Assembly: GCA_004028775.1 (NCBI GenBank)
Contig: RXGA01000002.1
Coordinates: 186,001-250,000 of the forward strand
Reading direction: 5' to 3'
DNA from: Candidatus Methanosuratincola subterraneus
Lineage (GTDB): Archaea; Thermoproteota; Methanomethylicia; Methanomethylicales; Methanomethylicaceae
Length of the DNA stretch: 64,000 bases
The position numbers and the translations under genes are program-made. The notes beneath the pieces are model-generated. The model worked only from the letters and a program-made list of their open reading frames with translations. It was not told the DNA's origin and searched no databases. Within the stretch, counting starts at the first letter, position 1; each line of letters opens with the position of its first letter. This document shows positions 17,100 through 25,227 of this stretch, in pieces.

Positions 17100-17786
17100 A
17101 TGTCTCTCGAGAGGAGGATTAACTTCGACAAGGTCTACGAGTACGGGGAGAAGGGGATAATAGGCAAAGAGGTTTTCACATCCTTCTTCGAGAGAATCCC
17201 TCTCCTTGAGAAGGCCCTACGGGAGACAGAAGAGGCATCGGGCCTGCAATACCCGCCAGTATTTTTCGAGCCTGCCCTCACTATAATCAGGTACCCATCG
17301 TCGACATTCTCAGGCGCTGTGATATATGCGGCCTGCAAGCTGATGGAATACATGGGGGAGCTCATGCCATGCGTTGTTTTCTCCGTGCCCTTTGTGATAC
17401 TCTCGCGCGAGGATGTCCTAAGGGCTTGCGCGGCACACGAGTTCCTGCACTACATTTACATAACAAAAGCCCTTTCGAAGGGGAACTACATGGACCTGGC
17501 TGGCGAGAGGTTGGACTCTGTCGAGGTGCACCAGGCATACGACGACACCCACACAGTCCCCCCTGACGAATGGATCCGAAACTCAGAGCTTGTCGGGCTT
17601 GTGAAAAGGGTGTTCAGCCCGAACATTAACGATCCGGAGCTTGAGGCGGCGATAAGGGAGAAGTGGATAGACAAGGGCTTGCCCGTCAAATATACGACTG
17701 CTGAGGAAGCCAAGCTGAGGATCCCACTCGCAGAGATACAGAGAGTCAGGCTTGACACGAAGGTCCTGCAGAGGCTTTCGCCTTGA
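17100..17786 (+). CDS. Uncharacterised protein with HEFLH zincin-like motif
   Basis: 228 residues; I do not recognise the family. The notable element is HEFLH near residue 120 in a predicted helix (ACAAHEFLHYIY), the pattern of a zinc metallopeptidase. A possible third ligand is Glu in the following VEVHQAYDD segment. There is no signal peptide or clear membrane helix, though about residues 75-105 are hydrophobic. It directly follows the M42 peptidase gene (9-base gap), consistent with a peptide-degrading pair. Catalytic activity is not proven by the motif. Confidence 0.6.
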   Translation: MSLERRINFDKVYEYGEKGIIGKEVFTSFFERIPLLEKALRETEEASGLQYPPVFFEPALTIIRYPSSTFSGAVIYAACKLMEYMGELMPCVVFSVPFVILSREDVLRACAAHEFLHYIYITKALSKGNYMDLAGERLDSVEVHQAYDDTHTVPPDEWIRNSELVGLVKRVFSPNINDPELEAAIREKWIDKGLPVKYTTAEEAKLRIPLAEIQRVRLDTKVLQRLSP

Positions 17787-17799
17787 GCCGTGCTGATTC

Positions 17800-17809
17800 T
17801 TTTTATATG
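17800..17809 (+). promoter_or_regulatory. TATA box of the adenosylhomocysteinase gene
   Basis: TTTTTATATG lies about 45 bases before the TTG start at 17850, in the 63-base gap after the HEFLH protein. It suggests the hydrolase gene is transcribed on its own. Confidence 0.5.
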
Positions 17810-17849
17810 TCTGGAGACATTATTGCCCTCAGTCTGGGCGGTGTAAATA

Positions 17850-19109
17850 TTGGCATTGAATTCTAAGGTCAAGGATTTAGGTCTTGCTGGGAGCGGCAAG
17901 AGCCTACTCAGGTGGGCTGAGGACCACATGCCGGTCCTTATGAGCATAAGGAAGAGGTTCGCTGAAGAGGGCCCGCTAAGAGGGGTGACGATCGCCGCTT
18001 GCTTGCATGTCACGAAGGAAACCGGCGTCCTCATCAGGACTCTCATGGACGGGGGCGCCAAGGTTGCACTCGCTGGATCCAACCCGCTCTCCACACAGGA
18101 CGAGGTGGCCGCAGCGCTTGCAGAGGAAGGGGCCAGCGTCTTCGCCTGGAGGGGGCAGACCAAAGAAGATTACTACAGTTGCTTGAAGGAGGTGCTCAAA
18201 AAGGAGCCCATGATAACGATGGACGACGGGGCGGACCTGATCACAACCCTTCACTCTGGAGAAGGGAAGATATCGAGGGTAGTTGGGGGGACTGAAGAGA
18301 CCACTACTGGGGTCGTCAGGCTAAAGGCCATGGCTGCGAAAGGGGTGCTGAAGTACCCAGTTATAGCGGTCAACAACGCCGAGACAAAGTGGGACTTTGA
18401 CAATGTATATGGGACGGGGCAAAGCACCCTAGACGGGATCATGAGGGCCACCAACATCCTGCTGGCAGGAAAGAATTTTGTGGTAGCAGGATACGGACAC
18501 TGCGGCAGGGGGCTTGCTAACAGGGCAAGGGGCATGGGTGCCAGGGTAATAGTCACAGAGGTCGACCCTATGAAGGCGCTCAAGGCGGTGATGGACGGAT
18601 TTGCCGTCATGCCCATGGACGAAGCCGCCAAGATAGGGGACGTGTTCGTCACTGCCACTGGCAATAAGGGCGTGATCAGGAGGGAGCACTTCAGCATGAT
18701 GAAGGGCGGCGCGATCTTGGCAAACACAGGTCACTTCAATGTTGAGATTGACATTAATGCTCTTTTGGAAGAGGCTGCCGAGAGAAGACGCCTCAGGCAG
18801 AATGTCGACGAGTACCTGATGAAAGACGGGAGGAAGATCTACCTTCTGGCGGAGGGGAGGCTTGTCAACCTTGCCGCTGCAGAGGGGCACCCGAGCGAGG
18901 TGATGGACATGAGCTTTGCCAACCAGGCACTCTCGGTGGAATACATAATCAGAGAAGGCAAAAACCTCAGGCCAGATGTGTATGACGTTCCCAAGGAGAT
19001 CGACAGGTCGGTAGCCAAACTGAAGCTGGATACAATGGAAGTAAGAATCGACACCATGACGGAGGAGCAGGAGGCTTATGTAAGGGGATGGAGCGAAGGC
19101 ACAGAGTGA
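17850..19109 (+). CDS. ahcY: S-adenosylhomocysteine hydrolase
   Basis: 419 residues, the archaeal length. NAD-dependent reversible hydrolysis of S-adenosylhomocysteine to adenosine and homocysteine, clearing the product of methyltransferases. Visible motifs are [10 protein letters not shown], the NAD-binding [18 protein letters not shown] and [11 protein letters not shown] start. The large load of SAM-dependent steps in Mcr maturation and archaeal lipid or tRNA modification makes it a housekeeping enzyme here. It ends 27 bases from the convergent endA. Confidence 0.94.
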   Translation: MALNSKVKDLGLAGSGKSLLRWAEDHMPVLMSIRKRFAEEGPLRGVTIAACLHVTKETGVLIRTLMDGGAKVALAGSNPLSTQDEVAAALAEEGASVFAWRGQTKEDYYSCLKEVLKKEPMITMDDGADLITTLHSGEGKISRVVGGTEETTTGVVRLKAMAAKGVLKYPVIAVNNAETKWDFDNVYGTGQSTLDGIMRATNILLAGKNFVVAGYGHCGRGLANRARGMGARVIVTEVDPMKALKAVMDGFAVMPMDEAAKIGDVFVTATGNKGVIRREHFSMMKGGAILANTGHFNVEIDINALLEEAAERRRLRQNVDEYLMKDGRKIYLLAEGRLVNLAAAEGHPSEVMDMSFANQALSVEYIIREGKNLRPDVYDVPKEIDRSVAKLKLDTMEVRIDTMTEEQEAYVRGWSEGTE

Positions 19110-19136
19110 CCCGGATTCAGCCTCCTAGAAGTACCG

Positions 19137-19694
19137 CTAAGCCTTCCACCACATGAACATGAAGTAAAGCACCTTGTTCCGGGACCTGTCAAGGGTGGCG
19201 AGTATGAACTTCTTCCTCACGGTATGTGAGAGGCGCCCTGCCCTCACTATCTCTATTGGGTCTACCTCTGCCGAGCTTGGGAGCACATGTATGACGAACG
19301 GGGCATGGTCGATGCCTGGGCCATATTCGTAAACCGCGAAATCAGATCCGAATTTCATCCCTGGCCTAACGACATACCCCTTCTCGCGAAGGTCTTTGTA
19401 AACCGCATAGAGCTCGTCAAAAAGCCTGAAATTCTCCCTCGAGAACTTCGCCAGTTCCTCTAGTGAAATAGCACGGCCCCCCGACTCGACGGATATCCGC
19501 CTTTGCTCTAGGAGGTAGTTTGCTTCGAAGAGCGATAGCTCGAGCGGGGCATCGACCTCTGTGTCCTTTGGCTTGTGGATGTTGACCGGTTTGCCGAAAA
19601 AGCCCTCCTTGTAGAGCTTTGCCCCTTGAGTTTTTGAGAGTACGATGATCCGGGATCCGATTATTGTTGCCACTGGCAGGGAGGATGCCATCAT
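19137..19694 (-). CDS. endA: tRNA-splicing endonuclease EndA
   Basis: 185 residues, the short homotetramer or homodimer-forming type. It cuts bulge-helix-bulge motifs in pre-tRNAs. The catalytic triad is present: Tyr in VYEYGPG, His in DHAPFVIH and Lys in RLSHTVRKK. N-terminal domain about 1-95. An upstream TATA-like stretch near 19718-19727 and a palindrome at 19699-19712 lie ahead of the start. Confidence 0.92.
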   Translation of the reverse strand: MMASSLPVATIIGSRIIVLSKTQGAKLYKEGFFGKPVNIHKPKDTEVDAPLELSLFEANYLLEQRRISVESGGRAISLEELAKFSRENFRLFDELYAVYKDLREKGYVVRPGMKFGSDFAVYEYGPGIDHAPFVIHVLPSSAEVDPIEIVRAGRLSHTVRKKFILATLDRSRNKVLYFMFMWWKA

Positions 19695-19698
19695 AACG

Positions 19699-19712
19699 CA
19701 CCAGAACTGGTG
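19699..19712. promoter_or_regulatory. Perfect palindrome just upstream of endA
   Basis: CACCAG-AA-CTGGTG, six-base arms with a two-base centre, begins five bases before the endA start codon and lies between it and a TATA-like sequence. The position would cover the transcription start, as an operator or leader hairpin would. No regulator is known to me for endA; it may be chance. Confidence 0.35.
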
Positions 19713-19896
19713 AATAACTTTTTAGAGTATATCAGGCAGGCAATTAAAGTTTGTCAGGCAAGTGGGGCCTTAAGCTACAATTATTGCCACTCACCATAGG
19801 AGAGGGTGCGACAGTATTCATGGCCCACCTTGCTTGGCAGACGCCTTTTAAACCGCAAGTCCCCCGTTCCCAAAAAGTGTCGAAGGCCTGATTGGC

Positions 19897-20568
19897 TCAG
19901 AGCACGCGGTGCAGTGCGAGCACCCTGACGTCGTCTGAGGCGTCCCTCATGGTGTCCACCATATGCTCAAGGTTTGCCACAAGGTCCCTGCAGATCAGAA
20001 CGCAGCCCTGATCCTTCACGTCCATTATGATCCGGAGATCGAGATCCTGCTGCATCAGATCGATCTTGTTCTCTGCAGAATGGACATCGCCAACTTGTTT
20101 CAATGCATAAATCGGATTCATCGCCAAAGCCATAACGCAACTCCTTAGCTTTTCATAAGCAGACAAGGATTCGCTTGCGAGTGAGGTCAGACCCTCAGCA
20201 ATCGTCGGATCTACCCTGATGTTCCTCTTAGAGAGCTTGAGTAAGAGCCTAGAAATTGTCTGGGCAATCTCGGCAATCTTCTCAACATTGAACATTAGCC
20301 TCAGGAAGTCCTCCCTGTACAGGAGTCCAGGGGCCGACTTTGTCAGCGTGTCGATCAACTCTATCTTTATCTCGTCTGCCTCCTCCTCAAGCCTGGAGAC
20401 TGTATCGTAGTGCTCCTCCATATTGCCCCTCGATGAAGCATAATCGTCAATCATCAGCACCAACGATCTCACAACTTCCTGCACTTTCCTTGCGTGGTCG
20501 GCGAGTAGATCAAGAGACTTTCGGTATGCTTTGTTTTCAAGATCGCTCAGCTCTTTCTGAAAGGTCAA
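19897..20568 (-). CDS. DUF47/PhoU-like protein
   Basis: 223 residues, all-helical, with the repeated acidic helices of the DUF47 family (LEEEADEIKIELIDTL and a second HSAENKIDLMQQDLDLRIIMD). These proteins are PhoU-related metal-binding helical bundles often paired with Pit-type phosphate transporters. No transporter gene is adjacent here, so the partner is unknown. It is divergent from trxB across 237 bases. Confidence 0.78.
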   Translation of the reverse strand: MTFQKELSDLENKAYRKSLDLLADHARKVQEVVRSLVLMIDDYASSRGNMEEHYDTVSRLEEEADEIKIELIDTLTKSAPGLLYREDFLRLMFNVEKIAEIAQTISRLLLKLSKRNIRVDPTIAEGLTSLASESLSAYEKLRSCVMALAMNPIYALKQVGDVHSAENKIDLMQQDLDLRIIMDVKDQGCVLICRDLVANLEHMVDTMRDASDDVRVLALHRVL

Positions 20569-20652
20569 ACCAAACCTCCCCTGAAGGACGCGCTAAAAGA
20601 AGGTTAAGTCTTTAATAAAGTTTTAGTTATAAAAGCATCTAATTAAATAAAA

Positions 20653-20683
20653 ATGCCAAAAAGGCATGGAAAAATAATTTTCC
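20653..20683. repeat. Two adjacent inverted repeats in the DUF47-trxB gap
   Basis: ATGCC-AAAAA-GGCAT (20653-20667) is directly followed by GGAAAA-ATAA-TTTTCC (20668-20683). They sit in the AT-rich part of the 237-base divergent region, nearer to the DUF47 gene. They could be operator sites or small hairpins. The remainder of the gap holds no open frame I can support. Confidence 0.35.
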
Positions 20684-20805
20684 AATGACATTATCTAATG
20701 AAACTGAGCGGGGAATTCTTGAAACAGGAAGTCGAATCGGGAAGAGATTTTAGGGTAAAGGCACAATCTATAGTTCGGGACTCAGTCACTGCAAAGGTGT
20801 GAAAA

Positions 20806-21729
20806 ATGGAGTGCGACGTGCTAATCATAGGCGCAGGCCCTGCGGGGCTTGCTGCCGCGATCTATTCCTCAAGGCAGGGCCTTAGGACGGTCGTTCTGGA
20901 GGAGGCGGTAATAGGTGGCAGGGCCACTTACGCCCACGTGATCGACAATTATCCAGGGTTCCCGGAAGGGATCTCTGGAACAGAACTGATATCAAGGTTC
21001 GCAAAGCAGGCAGAGAAGTTTGGCGCAATCATAAAGCCAGGAGAAGGCGCCAAAGAGATAAAGGTCTCAGGGGATGCCAAGGAAGTGATTACCGCAAACG
21101 AACGCTATTCCTCCAAGGCGCTTGTGATCGCCACAGGGCTTAGACAGAAGAAATTGCAGATACCAGGGGAGGAGAGGCTGCTCGGCAGGGGAGTTTCGTA
21201 CTGTGCCACCTGTGACGGGTTCTTCTTCAGGAACAGGAAGGTTGCTGTAATCGGGGGCGGTAACGAGGCTGCAAGCGACCTGCTATACCTCTCGTCACTT
21301 GCAGGGAAGGTAGTTTGGGTAGTCGGTGAAGACGGGATCACTGCCGATGAGAGCTATTTGGAAAAGATCAGGGAGATCGGGATTGAGCAAATCACCGGTG
21401 CAAGGGTGGTGGAATTGCTTGGCGGGGAGAGGCTGGAAGGGATCGTGATTGAGAAAGGGGGATCCCAGGAAAAGCTGGCGGTGGACGGGGCGTTCATAGC
21501 TATAGGATCAGTCCCCACGGTCGAGATACTGAAGAAGGCTGGGATCGAGGTAGACGAAAAGGGATTCATAAAAACTAACGAAGAAATGGAGACAAACATG
21601 GCAGGCGTCTTTGCCGCTGGCGACTGTACCGGCAAGAGCCACCAAGTGATCTTGGCTGCAGGGCAGGGTGCCATGGCAGGGATAAGGGCTTCAGCTTTTG
21701 CAAAAATGAAGGGACGAATGACTGGCTAG
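20806..21729 (+). CDS. trxB: Thioredoxin-disulfide reductase (TrxB-like)
   Basis: 307 residues. FAD/NAD(P)H flavoprotein reducing thioredoxin-like proteins. FAD motif IIGAGPAGLAAAIYSS (residues 6-21), redox-active CATC in SYCATCDGFFF, a second dinucleotide motif VIGGGNEAASD and the C-terminal FAAGDCTG all fit TrxB. An AAGGTG site precedes the ATG. No thioredoxin gene is close. Its last four bases overlap the convergent small gene. Confidence 0.92.
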   Translation: MECDVLIIGAGPAGLAAAIYSSRQGLRTVVLEEAVIGGRATYAHVIDNYPGFPEGISGTELISRFAKQAEKFGAIIKPGEGAKEIKVSGDAKEVITANERYSSKALVIATGLRQKKLQIPGEERLLGRGVSYCATCDGFFFRNRKVAVIGGGNEAASDLLYLSSLAGKVVWVVGEDGITADESYLEKIREIGIEQITGARVVELLGGERLEGIVIEKGGSQEKLAVDGAFIAIGSVPTVEILKKAGIEVDEKGFIKTNEEMETNMAGVFAAGDCTGKSHQVILAAGQGAMAGIRASAFAKMKGRMTG

Positions 21730-22019
21730 ATCTTCCTTATGGTTGCTATCGAGTTGTCTGCCAAACCCTGGACACGCATCTCTTCTGCGTTTGCCCATAC
21801 TTCGTTTTCTGGTATGTCAGGCAAGGGGAAGGCCCTGAGCTCCAATTTCTTTTTCCCAGCAACAACAACCTCGAACTTCTCGTTTATCTGGAGGTATTTC
21901 ATGGTTGACGGGTTCAGCTTACCTATTCCCTTGTCTGTGTCTTCCTTTCTCCTCAGACGCAGGCGCTTTTCAGGAGGCTTTGACATGCTCGCCATCACCA
22001 CTTGAAGGATATCGCTCAA
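21726..22019 (-). CDS. Small uncharacterised protein downstream of glyS
   Basis: 97 residues; not recognised. A basic N-terminal stretch (about 13-30) is followed by a compact alternating region rich in Val, Leu and Lys (VVVAGKKKLELRAFPL) that looks like a small beta-domain. It is 13 bases after the glyS stop on the same strand and so probably cotranscribed with it. The true start may be a later Met (residue 9 or 12). Confidence 0.6.
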   Translation of the reverse strand: MSDILQVVMASMSKPPEKRLRLRRKEDTDKGIGKLNPSTMKYLQINEKFEVVVAGKKKLELRAFPLPDIPENEVWANAEEMRVQGLADNSIATIRKI

Positions 22020-22032
22020 TACTGTTTTAAGG

Positions 22033-23739
22033 CTAACGCATCGACAGGAAGCCCTGGATTAACCCCTTGAGCTCGCCGACAGGAACCCTCCGCTGCTCCC
22101 AAGTATCACGGAAACGGATGGTGACGGAATCGTCTTGGAGGCTCTGGTAATCAACAGTGACTGCCAATGGGCAGCCAATCTCGTCTGCCCTAGCGTAGCG
22201 CCTCCCGATCGAACCGGAGTCGTCAAATTCGGCTATGAGACCAGCATCCTTCAGGTCACGGTATATCATGTAGGCCTTCTCCCTCAATCCGTCACGGTTG
22301 ACAAGCGGGAAGACCGAAACAGAGACTGGCGCAATAGACGGTGGCAGCCTCAGCACGACCCTGTCCTCGCGCTCAGAGTATGCGCATTCAAGTGCCAAGT
22401 AAGTGAGCCTGTCAGCGCCGAAGGAAGGCTCTGCAACGTGCGGAATGAAGCGCTCGCCGGCTTGCGTCTCCTCCTTCTCGTAGAACTCGACATATTCCGG
22501 CTTGATGATTATGCCATCGATCTCGACAGGGCCGGAGGAGAGCCTGGCCCGGAGCGCCGAAGCGTCAGTGCACTTTATCAGAGAGAGCACCTTGCCCGTG
22601 TTCTTACCGTGGTCCGCGCTTATTGCATCTGCCCTGGGCTTGGCGGCAAGCACCTTCACTTTCCTGGGGGCTTCGAATTTCCTGAAGACCGACATGTCCT
22701 GACCGCTATACTGCATATGGCGCGAGAGGTCGTAGTCGGTACGGTAAGCGTGACCAGAGACCTCTACCCAGCCCCATCGCTCAAGCTTGACCAGCTGGTC
22801 AAAGGTCTGAGCGGAGTAGTGTGCCCTCTCCTCTGGCGGCTTCCCGATGAACATCTGCGACTCGACAGGGGCCCCGAGCTCAGAGATGAACTTCGTTGAG
22901 AGGGCCATGAAATAGGCGAGCCATTCAGTCTTGATGTAGCCCTCCCTCAGTGCCTCGGAGACCGAGACCTGTATTGGTTCAGACGCCTTGGACTTGACCA
23001 TTTCCTCGGTCAGGAGCCTAAGCTTCACATCCCCTACATCATCTATCAAAGTGCATTCAGGGGATCTAGGATCGAAGAAGAACTCGACTTCCATAATCGT
23101 GAACTCCCTTAGCCTGATAGGGCCTTGCCTTGGAGAGATTTCGTTGCGTGCGACCTTCCCTATCTGAGCCAGACCCATGGGGAGGCGCTCCCTCATCGAG
23201 TTGAAAATGCTCTTGAAATTGACGAACATGCCCTGGGCGGCCTCTGGCCTCAGGTAGGCGACATTCTCCGAATAAGGCCCAATATTTGTCCTGAACAGGA
23301 GGTTGAACCTTGAGATCTTGCTAAGTTGACCTTGGCATTCAGAGCACTTGACGCCTTTTTCAAGGATAAGCGCATCTAGCTCCTCAGGCGTCATTCCCTC
23401 TATGCCTTTTACTTCCCCGACCTGCTCCACTATCAGGTGGTCCGCCCTGAACCGCTTGTGGCACTGCATGCACTCTACGATTACGTCAGTAAAATTCTCC
23501 ACATGCCCCGACGCCTCGAAAACTTTGGCGGGCATTATCACAGGGGTCTCTATCTCATACACCAGCCCATGGTGCCGGTGTATGAACACCTCTCTCCAGC
23601 GCCGCTCTATATTCCGCTTGAGCATCGCACCCATGGGGCCGAAGTCAAGAAAACCTGCGACCCCTCCATATATCTCTGAAGAAGGCCAGAAGAAGCCCCT
23701 TCTTCTGCCAAGCTCGACTATCTTATCGTATTTGTCCAT
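22033..23739 (-). CDS. glyS: Glycyl-tRNA synthetase (class II, dimeric type)
   Basis: 568 residues from the ATG at 23737-23739. Charges tRNA-Gly. The N-terminus begins MDKYDKIVELGRRRGF as in archaeal/eukaryotic GlyRS; an in-frame upstream extension is rejected because a TATA box at 23781-23790 places the transcript start near 23760. Class II motif 2 (around GLAQIGKVARNEISPRQGPIRLREF, in part), motif 3 (PSFGADRL-type) and the C-terminal anticodon-binding domain (about 460-565) are present. Two CxxC pairs in an insertion suggest a zinc site. Confidence 0.94.
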   Translation of the reverse strand: MDKYDKIVELGRRRGFFWPSSEIYGGVAGFLDFGPMGAMLKRNIERRWREVFIHRHHGLVYEIETPVIMPAKVFEASGHVENFTDVIVECMQCHKRFRADHLIVEQVGEVKGIEGMTPEELDALILEKGVKCSECQGQLSKISRFNLLFRTNIGPYSENVAYLRPEAAQGMFVNFKSIFNSMRERLPMGLAQIGKVARNEISPRQGPIRLREFTIMEVEFFFDPRSPECTLIDDVGDVKLRLLTEEMVKSKASEPIQVSVSEALREGYIKTEWLAYFMALSTKFISELGAPVESQMFIGKPPEERAHYSAQTFDQLVKLERWGWVEVSGHAYRTDYDLSRHMQYSGQDMSVFRKFEAPRKVKVLAAKPRADAISADHGKNTGKVLSLIKCTDASALRARLSSGPVEIDGIIIKPEYVEFYEKEETQAGERFIPHVAEPSFGADRLTYLALECAYSEREDRVVLRLPPSIAPVSVSVFPLVNRDGLREKAYMIYRDLKDAGLIAEFDDSGSIGRRYARADEIGCPLAVTVDYQSLQDDSVTIRFRDTWEQRRVPVGELKGLIQGFLSMR

Positions 23740-23780
23740 TGGAACGCCCTCGCGAGTCAGTCCAGATTGATTATCTACAA

Positions 23781-23790
23781 GGATATATGA
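23781..23790 (-). promoter_or_regulatory. TATA box of glyS
   Basis: On the minus strand TCATATATCC lies 42 bases ahead of the chosen glyS ATG. It decides between the two possible starts in favour of the downstream one. Confidence 0.5.
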
Positions 23791-23834
23791 ATATTCGTGT
23801 TCCCATAAGGGAGTTTTTCCCACGTTCCCAGTTG

Positions 23835-23846
23835 GATATATATAAG
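23835..23846 (+). promoter_or_regulatory. TATA box of the agmatinase gene
   Basis: GATATATATAAG lies about 55-60 bases before the speB ATG at 23900, which is itself preceded by GAGGTAGGTGA as ribosome binding site. Confidence 0.55.
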
Positions 23847-23899
23847 ACCCCAATAAGGCATAGAGTAGTTGCTTTAGACAAATAAGAGGTAGGTGAAGA

Positions 23900-24790
23900 A
23901 TGCCAAATACCCCCTTTTACCTCGACCCGCAGCCAATCTATTTCGGGGGATTCAAGAGGGAATACGCAGACTCCGATTTTGCGCTTTTTGGAGTCCCCTT
24001 CGACTGTACATCGAGCTATAGACCAGGCTCAAGGTTCGGTCCAGATGCAATAAGGGAAGCATCAGCTAACATCGAAACCTGGTCTTGGAGGACTGGCATG
24101 GATTTTGAAGACTTGAAGGTCCATGACTTAGGAAATGTTGCAGTCGTTTATGGCGATGCTGCTGAGACAATCAGGAGAGTCGCGGACACAGTTGAAGACA
24201 TAAACTCGACGAGGAAAGTCCCCATCATGCTAGGAGGGGAGCACCTGATTACGCTTGGTTCGGCTAAGGCCATAAAGGACTGCGCATTCGTCTCCTTTGA
24301 CGCGCACTTCGACCTGAGGGATGAATACCTCTCAAACAAGCTGTCCCATGCCTGCGTAATGAGGCGCATCATGGAAGAGGAAGGAAAGGAGAGGGTGCTC
24401 CTCTGCGGGGTGAGGGCAACCTTCGGGGAGGAGGTCAGATGGGTCAAGGAGAATGGCATAAGGTACATGACCTCAAGGGACTTGTTGAGGGAAGGTGTGG
24501 GCTCATCGTCTTCGTGGCTCAAGGAACAGCTCAAGGATGCCGGAAAGATTTACATTAGCATCGACATGGATGTGGTTGACCCAGCTTATGCACCAGGAGT
24601 CGGCAACCCAGAGCCAGAAGGGATCGCCCCGAGCCTGCTCCTCGATATCCTAGGGGAGATCATAGATGAGAGGGTCGTGGGATTCGATCTGGTAGAAGTC
24701 GCTCCGCACTATGACAACGGAAGGACGGCCGTACTGGCATCTAAGATGATCTTCGAGATCTGCACGATGATAGAACAGGCGCGGAAATAA
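23900..24790 (+). CDS. speB: Agmatinase (ureohydrolase family)
   Basis: 296 residues. Hydrolyses agmatine to putrescine and urea in polyamine synthesis. Full manganese-site motifs: GGEHLITLG, SFDAHFDLRDEY, SIDMDVVDPAYAPG and GFDLVEVAPHYD. The SIDMDVVDPA form is diagnostic for agmatinase/arginase enzymes. It is divergent from glyS and convergent with rpoP one base later. Some archaeal members act on other guanidino compounds, so exact substrate is slightly open. Confidence 0.9.
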   Translation: MPNTPFYLDPQPIYFGGFKREYADSDFALFGVPFDCTSSYRPGSRFGPDAIREASANIETWSWRTGMDFEDLKVHDLGNVAVVYGDAAETIRRVADTVEDINSTRKVPIMLGGEHLITLGSAKAIKDCAFVSFDAHFDLRDEYLSNKLSHACVMRRIMEEEGKERVLLCGVRATFGEEVRWVKENGIRYMTSRDLLREGVGSSSSWLKEQLKDAGKIYISIDMDVVDPAYAPGVGNPEPEGIAPSLLLDILGEIIDERVVGFDLVEVAPHYDNGRTAVLASKMIFEICTMIEQARK

Positions 24791-24791
24791 G

Positions 24792-24938
24792 TCAGCGCGC
24801 CTTTATTTCCCTTATAATCGGAGACCTGGACTTGTAGAGGATCCTGTAACCGCAAACTGGGCACCTGATCCCTGGCAGACCCATGAGCTCGTTGCTGTCA
24901 ATGGTTTTTCCACATTTCTCGCAAAGGTAGGTTGCCAT
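24792..24938 (-). CDS. rpo12: RNA polymerase subunit P (Rpo12)
   Basis: 48 residues from the ATG at 24936-24938. Zinc-ribbon subunit of archaeal RNA polymerase: CEKCG...RCPVCGYRILYKSRSP, the standard Rpo12/Rpb12 pattern. A longer in-frame start is unlikely because a TATA-like CTTTTAAAC at about 24973-24981 sits inside it. Considered as LysW because of size and zinc pattern, but the C-terminal YKSRSP is an Rpo12 hallmark and no LysW-type Glu terminus is present. Confidence 0.9.
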   Translation of the reverse strand: MATYLCEKCGKTIDSNELMGLPGIRCPVCGYRILYKSRSPIIREIKAR

Positions 24939-25046
24939 ACCCAAATACCCAGGCAATAGAGAATGCTCCTTGTTTAAAAGTGTTGCGTAAAGAGAAGCGA
25001 TCAAACCGAAAAAAATCTCGTTTCAGCGTGTGGAGTTTTTACGTGA

Positions 25047-25154
25047 GCCGTTCAATCCGGGCCCCACCCTTGCACAGGAGGGGTTGCGTTGCGCATGGCG
25101 GTGAGGGCTGCCTCTTGGTCAAAGGGATGGGAAAGCAGGCATTTCCGGAATGGC
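25047..25154. ncRNA. Candidate structured RNA in the rpo12-coiled-coil gap
   Basis: A GC-rich block of 108 bases inside a 289-base gap. GCCGTTC (25047-25053) can pair with GAATGGC (25148-25154) as a seven-base closing helix; GGAAA/TTTCC (25130-25146) forms a hairpin with a seven-base loop; and CCCC...GGGG around 25062-25083 forms another. The acceptor-like closing helix recalls a tRNA, but the T loop and D arm do not match. Strand is unknown. The rest of the gap contains promoter-like AT-rich sequence for the flanking genes. Confidence 0.3.
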
Positions 25155-25227
25155 TACTTCTCAGGAGTCCCCGATGTCACTAGTTAGAAATAAAAAGATG
25201 GCGCCAAAGAGGTAAATACCATCCGGG

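Noticed and set aside
24792-24938. Small zinc-ribbon protein as LysW
   Set aside because: C-terminal YKSRSP and lack of an acidic end with terminal Glu identify Rpo12.
25047-25154. tRNA gene with intron
   Set aside because: The seven-base closing helix looks like an acceptor stem, but the adjacent seven-base loop is GCAGGCA, not a T loop, and there is no D arm, U8 or anticodon arm.
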